A stretch of DNA of 64,000 bases from Porphyromonadaceae bacterium UBA2751 (GTDB lineage: Bacteria; Bacteroidota; Bacteroidia; Bacteroidales; Muribaculaceae): assembly GCA_002353285.1 (NCBI GenBank), contig DEJJ01000032.1, positions 16,295-80,294 of the forward strand. The letters are read 5' to 3'. Under the pieces are notes generated by a model. The model was not told the origin of the DNA, did no database searches, and saw nothing but the letters and a program-made list of their open reading frames with translations. Below are positions 8,188-16,559 of the stretch, in pieces. The first letter of the stretch is position 1, and each line of letters starts with the position of its first letter. The position numbers and the translations under genes are program-made.

Positions 8188-9573
8188 ATGCACTTGATGC
8201 ACCATCATTATAATCCTCACAACTCGAGTGAGGCTCAGCATGCCAAGTTTGTCAAGCTCACCACTCGGCCAGTGGGTCACCTTGTCACAGGACTTGCCGT
8301 TCCTGCCATGGTGAGCATGCTAGTGACAGGCATCTACAACATAGTCGACACCTTCTTCGTGGGGCAGATCAACACTCAGAGTGTGGCTGCTCTTGGCATT
8401 GTGTTCTCCTACATGTCGATAGTTCAGTCGATAGCCTTCTTTTTTGGTCAAGGAGCAGGCAACTACATCTCGCGAGCGCTGGGCCATGAGGACACCCACA
8501 ATGCTGGCATGATGGCATCGGTGGGCCTCATAAGCACCTGGCTCACTGGCGCATTGATAGCGGCTGGATGTTTCATCTACATGGAGCCCGTGCTCCGCTT
8601 CTTTGGTTCCACAGCCACCATCATGCCCTATGCTTGCGACTACTTCGGGTTCATCCTGCTTGGCACCCCGTTCATCATGAGCTGCTTCACGATGAACAAC
8701 CTCATGCGCCATCAGGGTAATGCCATGCTGTCGATGATAGGCATCATGAGCGGCGCAGTGCTCAATGTGATTCTCGACCCAATATTGATTTTCGGGTTCG
8801 ACATGGGAGTGAAAGGAGCTGGCCTGGCAACAGCGGCATCGCAGATTGTGGCCTTCGGCATCATGCTGATGCTTGCTGGCCAACGCGGCGGAGTGCCAGT
8901 GCGACTGACGCAGTTCAAGCCAACGCTGCAACGCTATCGCGACATTGCCGCTGGTGGCCTCCCCTCGCTTGCCCGCCAATCGATGATGGGCATTTCGGCC
9001 TTAATTCTCAACAACATAGCTGGCATCTATGGCGACTCGGCAATCGCCAGTTTCTCGGTAGTGAACCGCATTGTCATGCTTGCCAACGCTGCCATGATAG
9101 GCTACGGCCAGGGATTCCAACCCGTGTGTGGCTTCAACTATGGCGCTGGCAAGTTTGACCGCGTGCGAGCCGCTTTTATCCACACATGCAAGGTGCTTAC
9201 CATCTATAGCACCGTGCTTGCCGTGGCAGGATGGATTTTTGCTCGGCCACTAGTAGGGCTTTTTGTAACCAGTGATCCAGAGGTGAGCCGCATTGGTGCC
9301 GAAGTGCTCCGTTATCAGTGCTTAGCATTCCCGCTCACGGGATATGTGGTGCTCGTTAACATGTACCTGCAGAACATACGCCGCACCATGCCAGCCACCA
9401 TCATGGCAATGTCGCGCCAGGGCATCTTCCTCATTCCAGCGCTATTCTTGGGCAACCTGTGGCTTGGATTCTTAGGAGTTGAGATAGCTCAGGCCGTAGC
9501 CGACACTGCATCGTTTCTACTCGCCATCCCACTTGGACTGCATGCCCTTAACAAGATGGGAACCAGGGGATAA
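8188..9573 (+). CDS. MATE-family multidrug/sodium antiporter
   Basis: A 461-residue inner-membrane protein with about 12 hydrophobic helices and two homologous halves. It contains family motifs such as AVPAMVSMLVTGIYNIVDTF near residue 37 and GYGQGFQPVCGFNYGAG near residue 309. MATE pumps export cationic drugs or metabolites in exchange for Na+ or H+. The start could be the ATG at 8188 or the one four codons later. The 3' end overlaps the 3' end of convergent ribD by 57 bases. Confidence 0.9.
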   Translation: MHLMHHHYNPHNSSEAQHAKFVKLTTRPVGHLVTGLAVPAMVSMLVTGIYNIVDTFFVGQINTQSVAALGIVFSYMSIVQSIAFFFGQGAGNYISRALGHEDTHNAGMMASVGLISTWLTGALIAAGCFIYMEPVLRFFGSTATIMPYACDYFGFILLGTPFIMSCFTMNNLMRHQGNAMLSMIGIMSGAVLNVILDPILIFGFDMGVKGAGLATAASQIVAFGIMLMLAGQRGGVPVRLTQFKPTLQRYRDIAAGGLPSLARQSMMGISALILNNIAGIYGDSAIASFSVVNRIVMLANAAMIGYGQGFQPVCGFNYGAGKFDRVRAAFIHTCKVLTIYSTVLAVAGWIFARPLVGLFVTSDPEVSRIGAEVLRYQCLAFPLTGYVVLVNMYLQNIRRTMPATIMAMSRQGIFLIPALFLGNLWLGFLGVEIAQAVADTASFLLAIPLGLHALNKMGTRG

Positions 9574-10584
9574 AGACAGCAGCTCATTGCCATCGATGCT
9601 GCAGCGACAAGCGCAGCTCAAGTCGACAACTGGAGCCTTCACGCCCCCGCCAAGCTGCAATGGCGAGACCTCGATGCGCATCTCATTCCAGCAGTTGCAG
9701 TCAATCATGTGTTGCAGCACAGTGGCGCCGCCCTCAATCATCACGCTGGTGATGCCACGGCGATAGAGGTCGCTCAGCCATGCTTGTGGCTGACTGGTGT
9801 TGAGCATCGCCCATTCCACTGGCCCATCAACCATTTCCTTTTTTTCGTTATAAATCAGCGTTTTATATCCATCAGTAAGCAACTTGCAATCATCGGGCAG
9901 CGTAAGGTTGCAGTCGAGCACCACACGCAGTGGCGATGAGCCGCTCCAGTGACGCGTGGTGAGCGACGGATTGTCGGTTCGCACCGTGCCAGCCCCCACC
10001 ACAATGGCATCGACCCTGGACCGCTCGCGGTGCATGAGAGCCCGCGTGAGCGGTGTGCTGAAAGTCACACGGCCATCGCTGGCAGCGATAAAGCCATCGC
10101 TGCTCTGTGCCCACTTGAGCATCACCCAGGGCAGGCCTGTGGTGTGAGCCGTGAAAAAGCGCTTGTTGAGCTGCCGACATTCCTGCTCGAGCACCCCCAC
10201 AACGACCTCGATGCCAGCCTCACGCAGCATCTTGACACCGCGGCCGCTCACCTTCTCAAAGGGATCGAGCGTGCCCACCACCACGCGCCCGACACCCTTG
10301 TCGATCAAGAGCTTGGCACAAGGTGGAGTTTTGCCATAGTGCGAGCAAGGCTCAAGAGTGACATAGATGGTGCTGAGCGGCAGCAGCCCTTGGTCACGCA
10401 CGCTTGCGATAGCGTTGACCTCGGCATGCGGCTTACCACAACAGCGATGAAATCCCTCGCCTATTATCATGCCGTCGTGCACCACCACGGCACCCACCAT
10501 GGGATTGGGCGAGGCATGTCCCCCACCCTGCCGTGCCAGCTGCAAGGCACGGTGCATGAATTTTTCATCGTCGCGTGTCACCAT
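9517..10584 (-). CDS. ribD: Bifunctional riboflavin biosynthesis deaminase/reductase
   Basis: RibD carries out two successive steps of riboflavin synthesis. The N-terminal deaminase has the zinc-binding H53-A-E55 and C80...C89 (PCSHYGKTPPC). The C-terminal domain from about residue 148 is the NADPH-dependent reductase. At 355 residues the length is normal. Its ATG overlaps the stop of the upstream DUF2284 gene by seven bases (ATGGTGA), implying translational coupling. Its last 57 bases overlap the end of the convergent MATE gene. Confidence 0.95.
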   Translation of the reverse strand: MVTRDDEKFMHRALQLARQGGGHASPNPMVGAVVVHDGMIIGEGFHRCCGKPHAEVNAIASVRDQGLLPLSTIYVTLEPCSHYGKTPPCAKLLIDKGVGRVVVGTLDPFEKVSGRGVKMLREAGIEVVVGVLEQECRQLNKRFFTAHTTGLPWVMLKWAQSSDGFIAASDGRVTFSTPLTRALMHRERSRVDAIVVGAGTVRTDNPSLTTRHWSGSSPLRVVLDCNLTLPDDCKLLTDGYKTLIYNEKKEMVDGPVEWAMLNTSQPQAWLSDLYRRGITSVMIEGGATVLQHMIDCNCWNEMRIEVSPLQLGGGVKAPVVDLSCACRCSIDGNELLSLSPGSHLVKGMQSKWDGE

Positions 10585-11144
10585 TGCAAGTCGTCGCCAT
10601 TATAGAAGAGAGCACACACGAGAGTGAGATAGCGCGGGACGGTGCTGTCGCTGCTCCACACCATGTCGATGCCCAGCAGCTCGCTTGCCGTCTTCGACAC
10701 GTTAAAGCCGTAGGCCTCAAGCGAGGGGCGTACCACGTCGGGGTGCCGGCAAGGCTTGCCCTCACGACGAGCACAAGGCGCATTGCCGCATCGCTCACAC
10801 TTGCCCACGAATCCAAAAGCCATGCCCTGCGCCTCACGCTCCAGCTCGAGCAGACGACTATTGAGCCGCTCGAGCTCGGGACGCATGAGGTCGTAAACTT
10901 GCTCCATGGGCATGCGGCGGTCGTGCGGCGTGATTTTCGCTCCCACTATCATCACCTTCTCGTAGCGCACAAGGTCGCTGAGCGTGTCGTGGTCGAATGG
11001 TGGGCATCCCCAGCGATTGCCATAGTTTGGACACTCGCGGCAGCACTGCTCAAATGTTGCCACATCGCGAAACCCTCGCACGTAGCGGTCGCGGTCGATC
11101 ACCGCCACCTTCTCTTCCAAGTCATAGTTTGCTATTATTGCCAT
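10578..11144 (-). CDS. DUF2284 predicted metal-binding protein
   Basis: A 188-residue cytoplasmic protein of the DUF2284 family. The cysteine clusters that define the family are intact: CCRECPNYGNRWGCPPF near residues 34-50, and a second cluster GKCERCGNAPCARREGKPCR around residues 114-133. They probably hold a metal or an Fe-S cluster. The biochemical role of the family is not established. It is the promoter-proximal partner of ribD and overlaps it by seven bases, which may mean nothing more than cotranscription. Confidence 0.85.
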   Translation of the reverse strand: MAIIANYDLEEKVAVIDRDRYVRGFRDVATFEQCCRECPNYGNRWGCPPFDHDTLSDLVRYEKVMIVGAKITPHDRRMPMEQVYDLMRPELERLNSRLLELEREAQGMAFGFVGKCERCGNAPCARREGKPCRHPDVVRPSLEAYGFNVSKTASELLGIDMVWSSDSTVPRYLTLVCALFYNGDDLQW

Positions 11145-11196
11145 CTTATTCAGTTGACAGCCTCATCGGGCTGAGAAAATCAAAATATCATCGCCA

Positions 11197-11228
11197 CAAA
11201 GTTACAAAACAATCCTTGCCAATGCAAA
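11197..11228 (-). promoter_or_regulatory. Promoter of DUF2284-ribD
   Basis: On the minus strand TTTG (11228-11225), 20 bases, TAACTTTG (11204-11197): a perfect match to the Bacteroidetes consensus, placed about 50 bases before the DUF2284 start at 11144. Confidence 0.8.
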
Positions 11229-11296
11229 TCACAAGTAACGGAGAAGCGGCCATCAACATGATTTCAAATTGAAAGCACCACACTGCGACAATTCAA

Positions 11297-11313
11297 AAAA
11301 GTGGGACACTTTT
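11297..11313. repeat. Short hairpin AAAAGTGGGACACTTTT
   Basis: Seven-base arms AAAAGTG/CACTTTT flank GGA. It is a small intergenic palindrome containing GGGACA, related in wording to the GTCCC...GGACA repeats 420 bases to the right. It could be a weak terminator or a scattered repetitive element. Confidence 0.4.
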
Positions 11314-11319
11314 AGATAA

Positions 11320-11568
11320 TTATTTTTCTGCGCCTGACAGTTTGATGTAATTTGCAGCCATTTTGATTGTTAACAGCAAGCACAGTAACACATAAAACTT
11401 AACAAACCTAAGTCGATGGGACGCACCCACCAAGTTACGGATTGAAAGCAAAACAACTTGAACGGTCCAGTTTTCTTTTCTTGAAGACAAAAGGACACAA
11501 GCCCTCATAAGAACAAAAAACATATCAATGAACGCCATAAATGAGACAAAGATAATAGTGTCAGGCAC
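11320..11568 (-). CDS. Possible small membrane protein (doubtful)
   Basis: An 82-codon reading frame with two hydrophobic stretches, one near the N-terminus (IIFVSFMAFIDMFFVLM) and one near the C-terminus (FVKFYVLLCLLLTIKM). I do not recognise it. The only support is a consensus promoter on the same strand just upstream (11637-11607). Composition is AT-rich like the neighbouring defence island. It may equally be non-coding. Confidence 0.25.
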   Translation of the reverse strand: MPDTIIFVSFMAFIDMFFVLMRACVLLSSRKENWTVQVVLLSIRNLVGASHRLRFVKFYVLLCLLLTIKMAANYIKLSGAEK

Positions 11569-11606
11569 AATGATGCAAGATTAAAATATTATACTCAAAA
11601 CCGAAG

Positions 11607-11637
11607 CAAAAATATTCTTCAACCTTTGAAAATCAAA
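11607..11637 (-). promoter_or_regulatory. Promoter-like sequence, minus strand
   Basis: TTTG (11637-11634), 19 bases, TATTTTTG (11614-11607) on the minus strand. It matches the consensus and points at the doubtful 82-codon frame. It overlaps a plus-strand promoter-like sequence at 11625-11655. Confidence 0.45.
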
Positions 11638-11655
11638 ACATTTATGCTAACTTTG
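11625..11655 (+). promoter_or_regulatory. Promoter-like sequence, plus strand
   Basis: TTTG (11625-11628), 19 bases, TAACTTTG (11648-11655). It is a perfect consensus, but the only plus-strand frame after it is a 28-codon one at 11686-11772 that runs through the GTCCCTTTGAGGACA repeats. It may be an orphan promoter left when the neighbouring island arrived, or a promoter for an antisense transcript of the defence operon. Confidence 0.5.
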
Positions 11656-11718
11656 CACATTGACAAACTGTTCTCCACATCATTTATGAGCATTCATGAC
11701 TCACACATCTACCAAATA

Positions 11719-11764
11719 TGTCCTCAAAAGAACCGTCCCTTTGAGGACAGTCCCTTTGAGGACA
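11719..11764. repeat. GTCCCTTTGAGGACA tandem repeat with inverted partner
   Basis: Two exact tandem copies of GTCCCTTTGAGGACA occupy 11735-11749 and 11750-11764. Just upstream, TGTCCTCAAA (11719-11728) is the exact reverse complement of the TTTGAGGACA half, so the RNA can fold. The element lies about 120 bases beyond the 3' end of the defence operon. A hairpin ending in the same TTGAGGACAC string lies just beyond the operon's other end (18555-18606). Confidence 0.7.
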
Positions 11765-11772
11765 CTGTGTAA

Positions 11773-11884
11773 ACGCCCAAAAGGAAGTTGAAAATAAACG
11801 CTTAAAGCTAATATCAACTCTTCTCGTGTCCACTTTCTTTGATGATTATTCATTATTTATTATTTAAAGTAGATCTATATAAAT
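11773..11884. other. AT-rich intergenic tail of the defence operon
   Basis: The stretch between the repeats and the DUF4420 stop is AT-rich and holds no open frame that I can support. I see no strong T-tailed terminator for the operon; a short TTATTCATTATTTATTATTT run lies at about 11845-11864. Confidence 0.4.
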
Positions 11885-12817
11885 CTATGAAAATAAACTC
11901 TCAAAAGACAAATTAGAGTACGGAAGTAAATCTAACTTATATGAAAGTTCTTCAACATTATCAGGGACTATACTAAAAGGATTAATATCATTAGCTCTAT
12001 AAACATGTATTTTCTTTAGTACAAATCGTTTGCTATTAATATCTGTTGGTGAAATTTTTCTTTTTTCCTTTTCAATATTAATAGCAAAGTTTAAGCTATT
12101 ACAAAAGGTTGAATTACCCTGTAAATGAATTATTATATCTTTAAGAGTCCTACCTATATTATTTTCTTCAATTACAACAGCAACAAGATACGTCTTTTCA
12201 GAATTAGTAAATAATTGTTCATGTTTAATTAGGAACCTTAAAGAATCATTTGATGTGGTTTTTACCTCAAAATTGGCGAATTGACAAACAAAATCTAAAC
12301 GAGAAGAAGAACCATTAGTATGCCAATAAGGAGATATATCTAAACCATAATTAATATGGACATACTCAATAAAGAGTAATTCTCCCATTAATCCAACTAA
12401 ATTCTTGTAATGCTGTTCTTTAGGTAATTGAAACAAAGAAACTAAAGAATCAAAAAAAGAGACAAATTCTGATCCTTTCATATAAGTAGCATGGGCCAAA
12501 CATAGATTAACAAAAGCACTTATATTGCTTTCAATGTCATTTAAGTCTGATAATTTTAGCTCAACGGAATTATAATATCCATTCTTGAATGACGAAACAG
12601 ATAAATTAAAGGCAGTAACATATATATTAGTTTCTAAGCGAAGAAAATCTGTTTTTATATTTGTGAATTTACAATGTTCATCATTGGGAACAATGTACAA
12701 TAAATTATTATTTGATGCAAATAAGCCAGTGCCACAAGGTAATTTCTCTAGTAAATATAAAGTATTATCTTGAGGAAGATTATTAATTTTCTTTAAAAGC
12801 CGAGTAGTATTAATCAT
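11885..12817 (-). CDS. DUF4420 PD-(D/E)XK nuclease-like protein of the Z1 defence system
   Basis: A protein of 310 residues from the ATG at 12817, which overlaps the Z1 stop by eight bases (ATGATTAA). An earlier in-frame ATG at 12862 would give 325 residues but a 53-base overlap, so I prefer the later one. The nuclease signature is visible: GELLFIE at about residues 145-151, then Asp at about 175 (SRLDF) and Glu-Val-Lys at about 184-186 (NFEVKTT). This fits the restriction-endonuclease fold of DUF4420, the probable DNA-cutting component. It is the last gene of the operon. Base composition is very AT-rich. Nuclease activity is an inference from fold and motif. Confidence 0.8.
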   Translation of the reverse strand: MINTTRLLKKINNLPQDNTLYLLEKLPCGTGLFASNNNLLYIVPNDEHCKFTNIKTDFLRLETNIYVTAFNLSVSSFKNGYYNSVELKLSDLNDIESNISAFVNLCLAHATYMKGSEFVSFFDSLVSLFQLPKEQHYKNLVGLMGELLFIEYVHINYGLDISPYWHTNGSSSRLDFVCQFANFEVKTTSNDSLRFLIKHEQLFTNSEKTYLVAVVIEENNIGRTLKDIIIHLQGNSTFCNSLNFAINIEKEKRKISPTDINSKRFVLKKIHVYRANDINPFSIVPDNVEELSYKLDLLPYSNLSFESLFS

Positions 12818-14981
12818 AATCCTTAACAAAATATATTTTATCCTTGGGAATGTATATTGCAAACATATATTGGTCTTTTCCTAAACGATGTAATTTTGAT
12901 AAACCTGGAGAAACAAAGTGTATTTGAATATTTACTTTTGTTGGATCTACAATCACTTTTTTATCTCCTAGATAAATAAGTTTGTTCTCATCAGTCGAAT
13001 TAGCACCCTGATGTAGGGCTTTAATTCTATCATGTGCATCGTCATTGTAGATAGAACGATAACGCGTTCTATTGTTATCTTCAGTCCACATCAAAATTAC
13101 TGGTATATCTGATGACCCAACCAAATCAACCAAATGTCTTTTATAGAATGGCTCTCTATCAAAAGCAGTATTGATAGATTGAATTAGAGAAATTAGTTGT
13201 TCTGATGTAAAAATAGCATATTTAGCAGTTTGTTCATTAATAATACTTCCATTTGTCGTTGGAAGCCATTCTGGTATTGAGGATATTAAATTATCTATTT
13301 TTTCATTGTTGGATTTTACTTCATCATCATCTACTACGATGAATTTTTGTTTTATCCATCTATTCTTGAATGTAATTTTTTTGAACTTTGCTTTATTTTT
13401 GGCTGTAGGCTTTTGTTTAGTGTTTTCAGCTGCAATAATTATGTCTTTTATTTCAAGAAGACCTTTTTCTAAATCATCAAACTGTTCCCATAAATCATCT
13501 TCAATTTCTGCCAAGGCAGTAAATTCTTTGGCAATTTCATTAGTAGTAAATATTTTACATAAATCAAGATATTGACTGCGATAGCCAAACCAGCGTGCTC
13601 GCTGAAGAGTTGTATCCATATTGCCACCACTTTTAGCAAATCGTGTAAAATAAGATACAATTAAGTTGGAAAAAGTCAAACCGCGCTGAAGAAGATCTCC
13701 TCCAATATAAATTTTATGTAATTTTGTTAATTCTTTTTCTTTAGTATGTTTTCCAATACCATTTTGTAGAATAGCGCCTGTTGACAAGATTGCTTTAGAC
13801 ACTTCTTTTAAAAGAGCATCATCAAAAGGGTATTTTAATTTAACATCTGGTATCAGATATTTATTATAACTTTTATTCAGTTTATTTACATAATAATCAA
13901 TGGAATCTTTATTCATAAAAGCCTGCTTTATCTCCTCTAAAATATCGTGAATTGATGAATAAAGACTACCATGAGCTGCAACAGTTCTGTCTACATGAAT
14001 AATCATGTCCGAACGCATTTCTTTTTTGTTTGATGCTCTTTTTCGTTTAATTGCACTAGCAATAAAGAAGTAATATATTGCCTCTTCTAAAGAATCTGAC
14101 ATGTTATACAATGATGACTCTTCAGGTAAGGTCTCTACTATCTGATTTTCTGATAGATGATAAATGCTTGCACCATCATATCCTGTTCCAGGTTGTACTG
14201 TATGAATTGATGCTGGATTTAATGCGCTAATATCTTCCTGGAATATATTTGCTTGAGGAGTTGCTGTAACAGAAAGGTATAAAGGATTCTGTAATATTTT
14301 TATTATATTCACAATACTTTTATAGGTCGGTGTTGAATTTCTTGCCTTATCTTTAGCAGTATTTAGACTAGCCTGGTCTCCTTCATCATCTATGATAAAT
14401 GGCACAAAACCTGAAACTGATTCTTGAACACGGGAAATCACTTTTAGTGCATTCCTCATTGCAGGTGGTCGTTTTAGGCATGTTATTATAATAGGTCTTC
14501 CTTCTTCGAGTAATTGTTTTGCAAATTCTGGATCTAAACTATTAATCGGCAAAGACTCTTTGGTGGTTTCATTCGTGGTAAATAAAACAGGCTTTTCAGA
14601 ATATAAGACATCTTCACCTCCATTAGTTTCAAATGTGCTGCCAAATCGTTCTGTACTCTGGCGAAGTAGTTCTTTATCATAACCCCCAAAGATTAGCAGG
14701 AAATTATAGCCATTATCAAAAGCTAATGCTGTTAATAATTCCAAGTTAGATGTTTTGCCAGACTGTACTTTACCAACTAGTAGAGAATTGTGATTCTCTT
14801 CTTGATTTGTTGAAAGTTGCTGCATAAGTTTTTGGTAAGTGTCACGAACATTTTGAACTATATTATTAGCTCCTTTTTCTCCATAAGATTCAACGTGTTT
14901 CTGATGAATATGTCTGAAATATTTTCCTTCGGTTATAGATATAGGTGACCAACTTGGTCTGTTAATAGTGTATTGTTCCAT
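12810..14981 (-). CDS. Z1-domain superfamily II helicase-like ATPase
   Basis: A 723-residue protein. It has Walker A GKVQSGKT at 70-77, Walker B DDEGDQ at 198-203, the motif III-like SVTATPQAN at 237-245, and the defining Z1 signatures GGDLLQRGLTF at 427-437 and DTTLQRARWFGYR at 456-468. Z1 proteins were described computationally in restriction-modification-like operons together with MutL/MORC-type ATPases and are part of the 'mza' defence class. They probably translocate on or remodel DNA. The ATG overlaps the preceding gene's stop by one base (TAATG), so translation is coupled. No helicase activity has been shown from this sequence. Confidence 0.9.
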   Translation of the reverse strand: MEQYTINRPSWSPISITEGKYFRHIHQKHVESYGEKGANNIVQNVRDTYQKLMQQLSTNQEENHNSLLVGKVQSGKTSNLELLTALAFDNGYNFLLIFGGYDKELLRQSTERFGSTFETNGGEDVLYSEKPVLFTTNETTKESLPINSLDPEFAKQLLEEGRPIIITCLKRPPAMRNALKVISRVQESVSGFVPFIIDDEGDQASLNTAKDKARNSTPTYKSIVNIIKILQNPLYLSVTATPQANIFQEDISALNPASIHTVQPGTGYDGASIYHLSENQIVETLPEESSLYNMSDSLEEAIYYFFIASAIKRKRASNKKEMRSDMIIHVDRTVAAHGSLYSSIHDILEEIKQAFMNKDSIDYYVNKLNKSYNKYLIPDVKLKYPFDDALLKEVSKAILSTGAILQNGIGKHTKEKELTKLHKIYIGGDLLQRGLTFSNLIVSYFTRFAKSGGNMDTTLQRARWFGYRSQYLDLCKIFTTNEIAKEFTALAEIEDDLWEQFDDLEKGLLEIKDIIIAAENTKQKPTAKNKAKFKKITFKNRWIKQKFIVVDDDEVKSNNEKIDNLISSIPEWLPTTNGSIINEQTAKYAIFTSEQLISLIQSINTAFDREPFYKRHLVDLVGSSDIPVILMWTEDNNRTRYRSIYNDDAHDRIKALHQGANSTDENKLIYLGDKKVIVDPTKVNIQIHFVSPGLSKLHRLGKDQYMFAIYIPKDKIYFVKDYD

Positions 14982-16555
14982 TAGTCTTCGTCTGTTAATT
15001 CTCTTAAGTAATTATTAATATGTGTTCTAAAAGCATTAGGGCTTATCATGCCATCGATATTTGCATTTTTTTTAGCACGTATCTCAGCTAATGCAAAAGC
15101 AATAGCAAATTTCTCTAATACTAGTTTAAAATCCTCTTTTTCGGAAAAAGGTTTAAAGAATGGATGATTGATATTTAATTGTATTGCAGCACTATCACCT
15201 TGTTCTGATGCATCAATTTTTATCCACGAATAAGAATTTCCAATTGTCCACTGAACAGATATTAGACATTTGCTAACATCATCCATTTGAATGGTATAAG
15301 TACGAACTTTGTTATCAATTTCTTCTGGAAGATTGTTTTGAGTTTTTTGATACTCTACATAAAAATCAAATGCTGACTGTCCATCTGAATCCTCAGGCTC
15401 ATGATTCTTGTCAGATATAGTGGATACTTTCCCAGAAGAAAGGCCGCCAAAAGAATTTGTTATAGCTTCTTGAACATGGTTCTGAACGTTATCTGAAACC
15501 TTTTGTGAAGTCGCCTCTTCTTTTGCTCGATCTTTATTTGTTATTTTTGCTATCTCTATATATTCTTTAATATGTGATTTTAGTTGTTTAATAAATTCTT
15601 CTTCAAGTCCGTCATCCCAAACAAAACCATCTTTAGCTTGATTTATTGGAAAATCATCTAAATCTAGTTCTCCAAACAATTTATGAGCAATAGTGCTCTG
15701 TGCTTGTCCAAAGATTTCATCAGGTTTATAATTAAAATCTTCTCCTCCAACAACAACACGATTTCTCCTAAATAATGAAAATCCAGCACGGCCAAAACCT
15801 CCACGTGCCAATATTCCTACAAACCCAATAACATGATGAGTTTGTTCACCAAACTTAAACGAGAAATCTAGATTCATTCTCCAAGTTCTATCTCTGAAAG
15901 AAAGGCATTCATACTCATCATAGAATAACGGTTCATCATCATAAGTTATAATTACCAAACCATTATTTAAATCTCTGCGGTACATGCTCTTTAACAATTC
16001 AGTTATTTTGTTTTTAGTTCGAGCTGAACCTATTTTCTTTGTGACATCACGAATGAGAATAGTTGTTCCATGTGTAGTTGGGTCAACAATGGTTCGTTGA
16101 ATTGATACATAATTGAGATTATTTTTGCGCATTTCAGGTATATTAATCTCAGTATAATATTCATGATTTGACCCCAACTGTGTGGAACGTACAGACCAAA
16201 TATTACCAAACCATGAGGCTGCGGTTTTTAGACCCATGCCAAATTCATTACGTCCTTCTTTGTTGTCTGGTGGTGAGTCAATTTTTACTGCTCTTGAAAA
16301 ATCTTCAATTTCCATACCAAAAGCTGTGTCAACAATTGTAAGGATGTCATTGTCTGCATCGTATTTTATCGATATTTCTACATTATCAATATCCTCTTTA
16401 GCAAGTTCATGTTGATGAGAATAAAAAGACTGTGTAGAGTTGTCAACAAACTCAGCGATTGCATACCAAGGTTTGTAATTCAAGCGAGAAAAAACACCTA
16501 TAACACCAGCTTGAGGTTGAATGTTTAATTCTTGTATTTCTATATCATTTCTCAT
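14981..16555 (-). CDS. GHKL (MutL/MORC-type) ATPase of the Z1 defence system
   Basis: A 524-residue ATPase of the Hsp90/MutL/histidine-kinase fold. The Bergerat ATP site is clear: E35-F-V-D-N39 (N-box), D76-T-A-F-G80 (motif II) and N103-EFGMGLK110 (motif III/lid). A predicted S5-like domain follows, and the C-terminal part is variable. Such ATPases are thought to clamp round DNA upon ATP binding and are the prokaryotic relatives of eukaryotic MORC proteins. It starts four bases after the methyltransferase stop and overlaps the Z1 gene by one base. Role in this operon: probable DNA sensing or clamping, by family analogy. Confidence 0.88.
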   Translation of the reverse strand: MRNDIEIQELNIQPQAGVIGVFSRLNYKPWYAIAEFVDNSTQSFYSHQHELAKEDIDNVEISIKYDADNDILTIVDTAFGMEIEDFSRAVKIDSPPDNKEGRNEFGMGLKTAASWFGNIWSVRSTQLGSNHEYYTEINIPEMRKNNLNYVSIQRTIVDPTTHGTTILIRDVTKKIGSARTKNKITELLKSMYRRDLNNGLVIITYDDEPLFYDEYECLSFRDRTWRMNLDFSFKFGEQTHHVIGFVGILARGGFGRAGFSLFRRNRVVVGGEDFNYKPDEIFGQAQSTIAHKLFGELDLDDFPINQAKDGFVWDDGLEEEFIKQLKSHIKEYIEIAKITNKDRAKEEATSQKVSDNVQNHVQEAITNSFGGLSSGKVSTISDKNHEPEDSDGQSAFDFYVEYQKTQNNLPEEIDNKVRTYTIQMDDVSKCLISVQWTIGNSYSWIKIDASEQGDSAAIQLNINHPFFKPFSEKEDFKLVLEKFAIAFALAEIRAKKNANIDGMISPNAFRTHINNYLRELTDED

Positions 16556-16559
16556 ATTA

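Noticed and set aside
11719..11764. GTCCCTTTGAGGACA copies considered as a CRISPR remnant or attachment site
   Set aside because: Direct tandem copies without spacers; no cas, integrase or matching att copy at the other island end, only a partly related hairpin.
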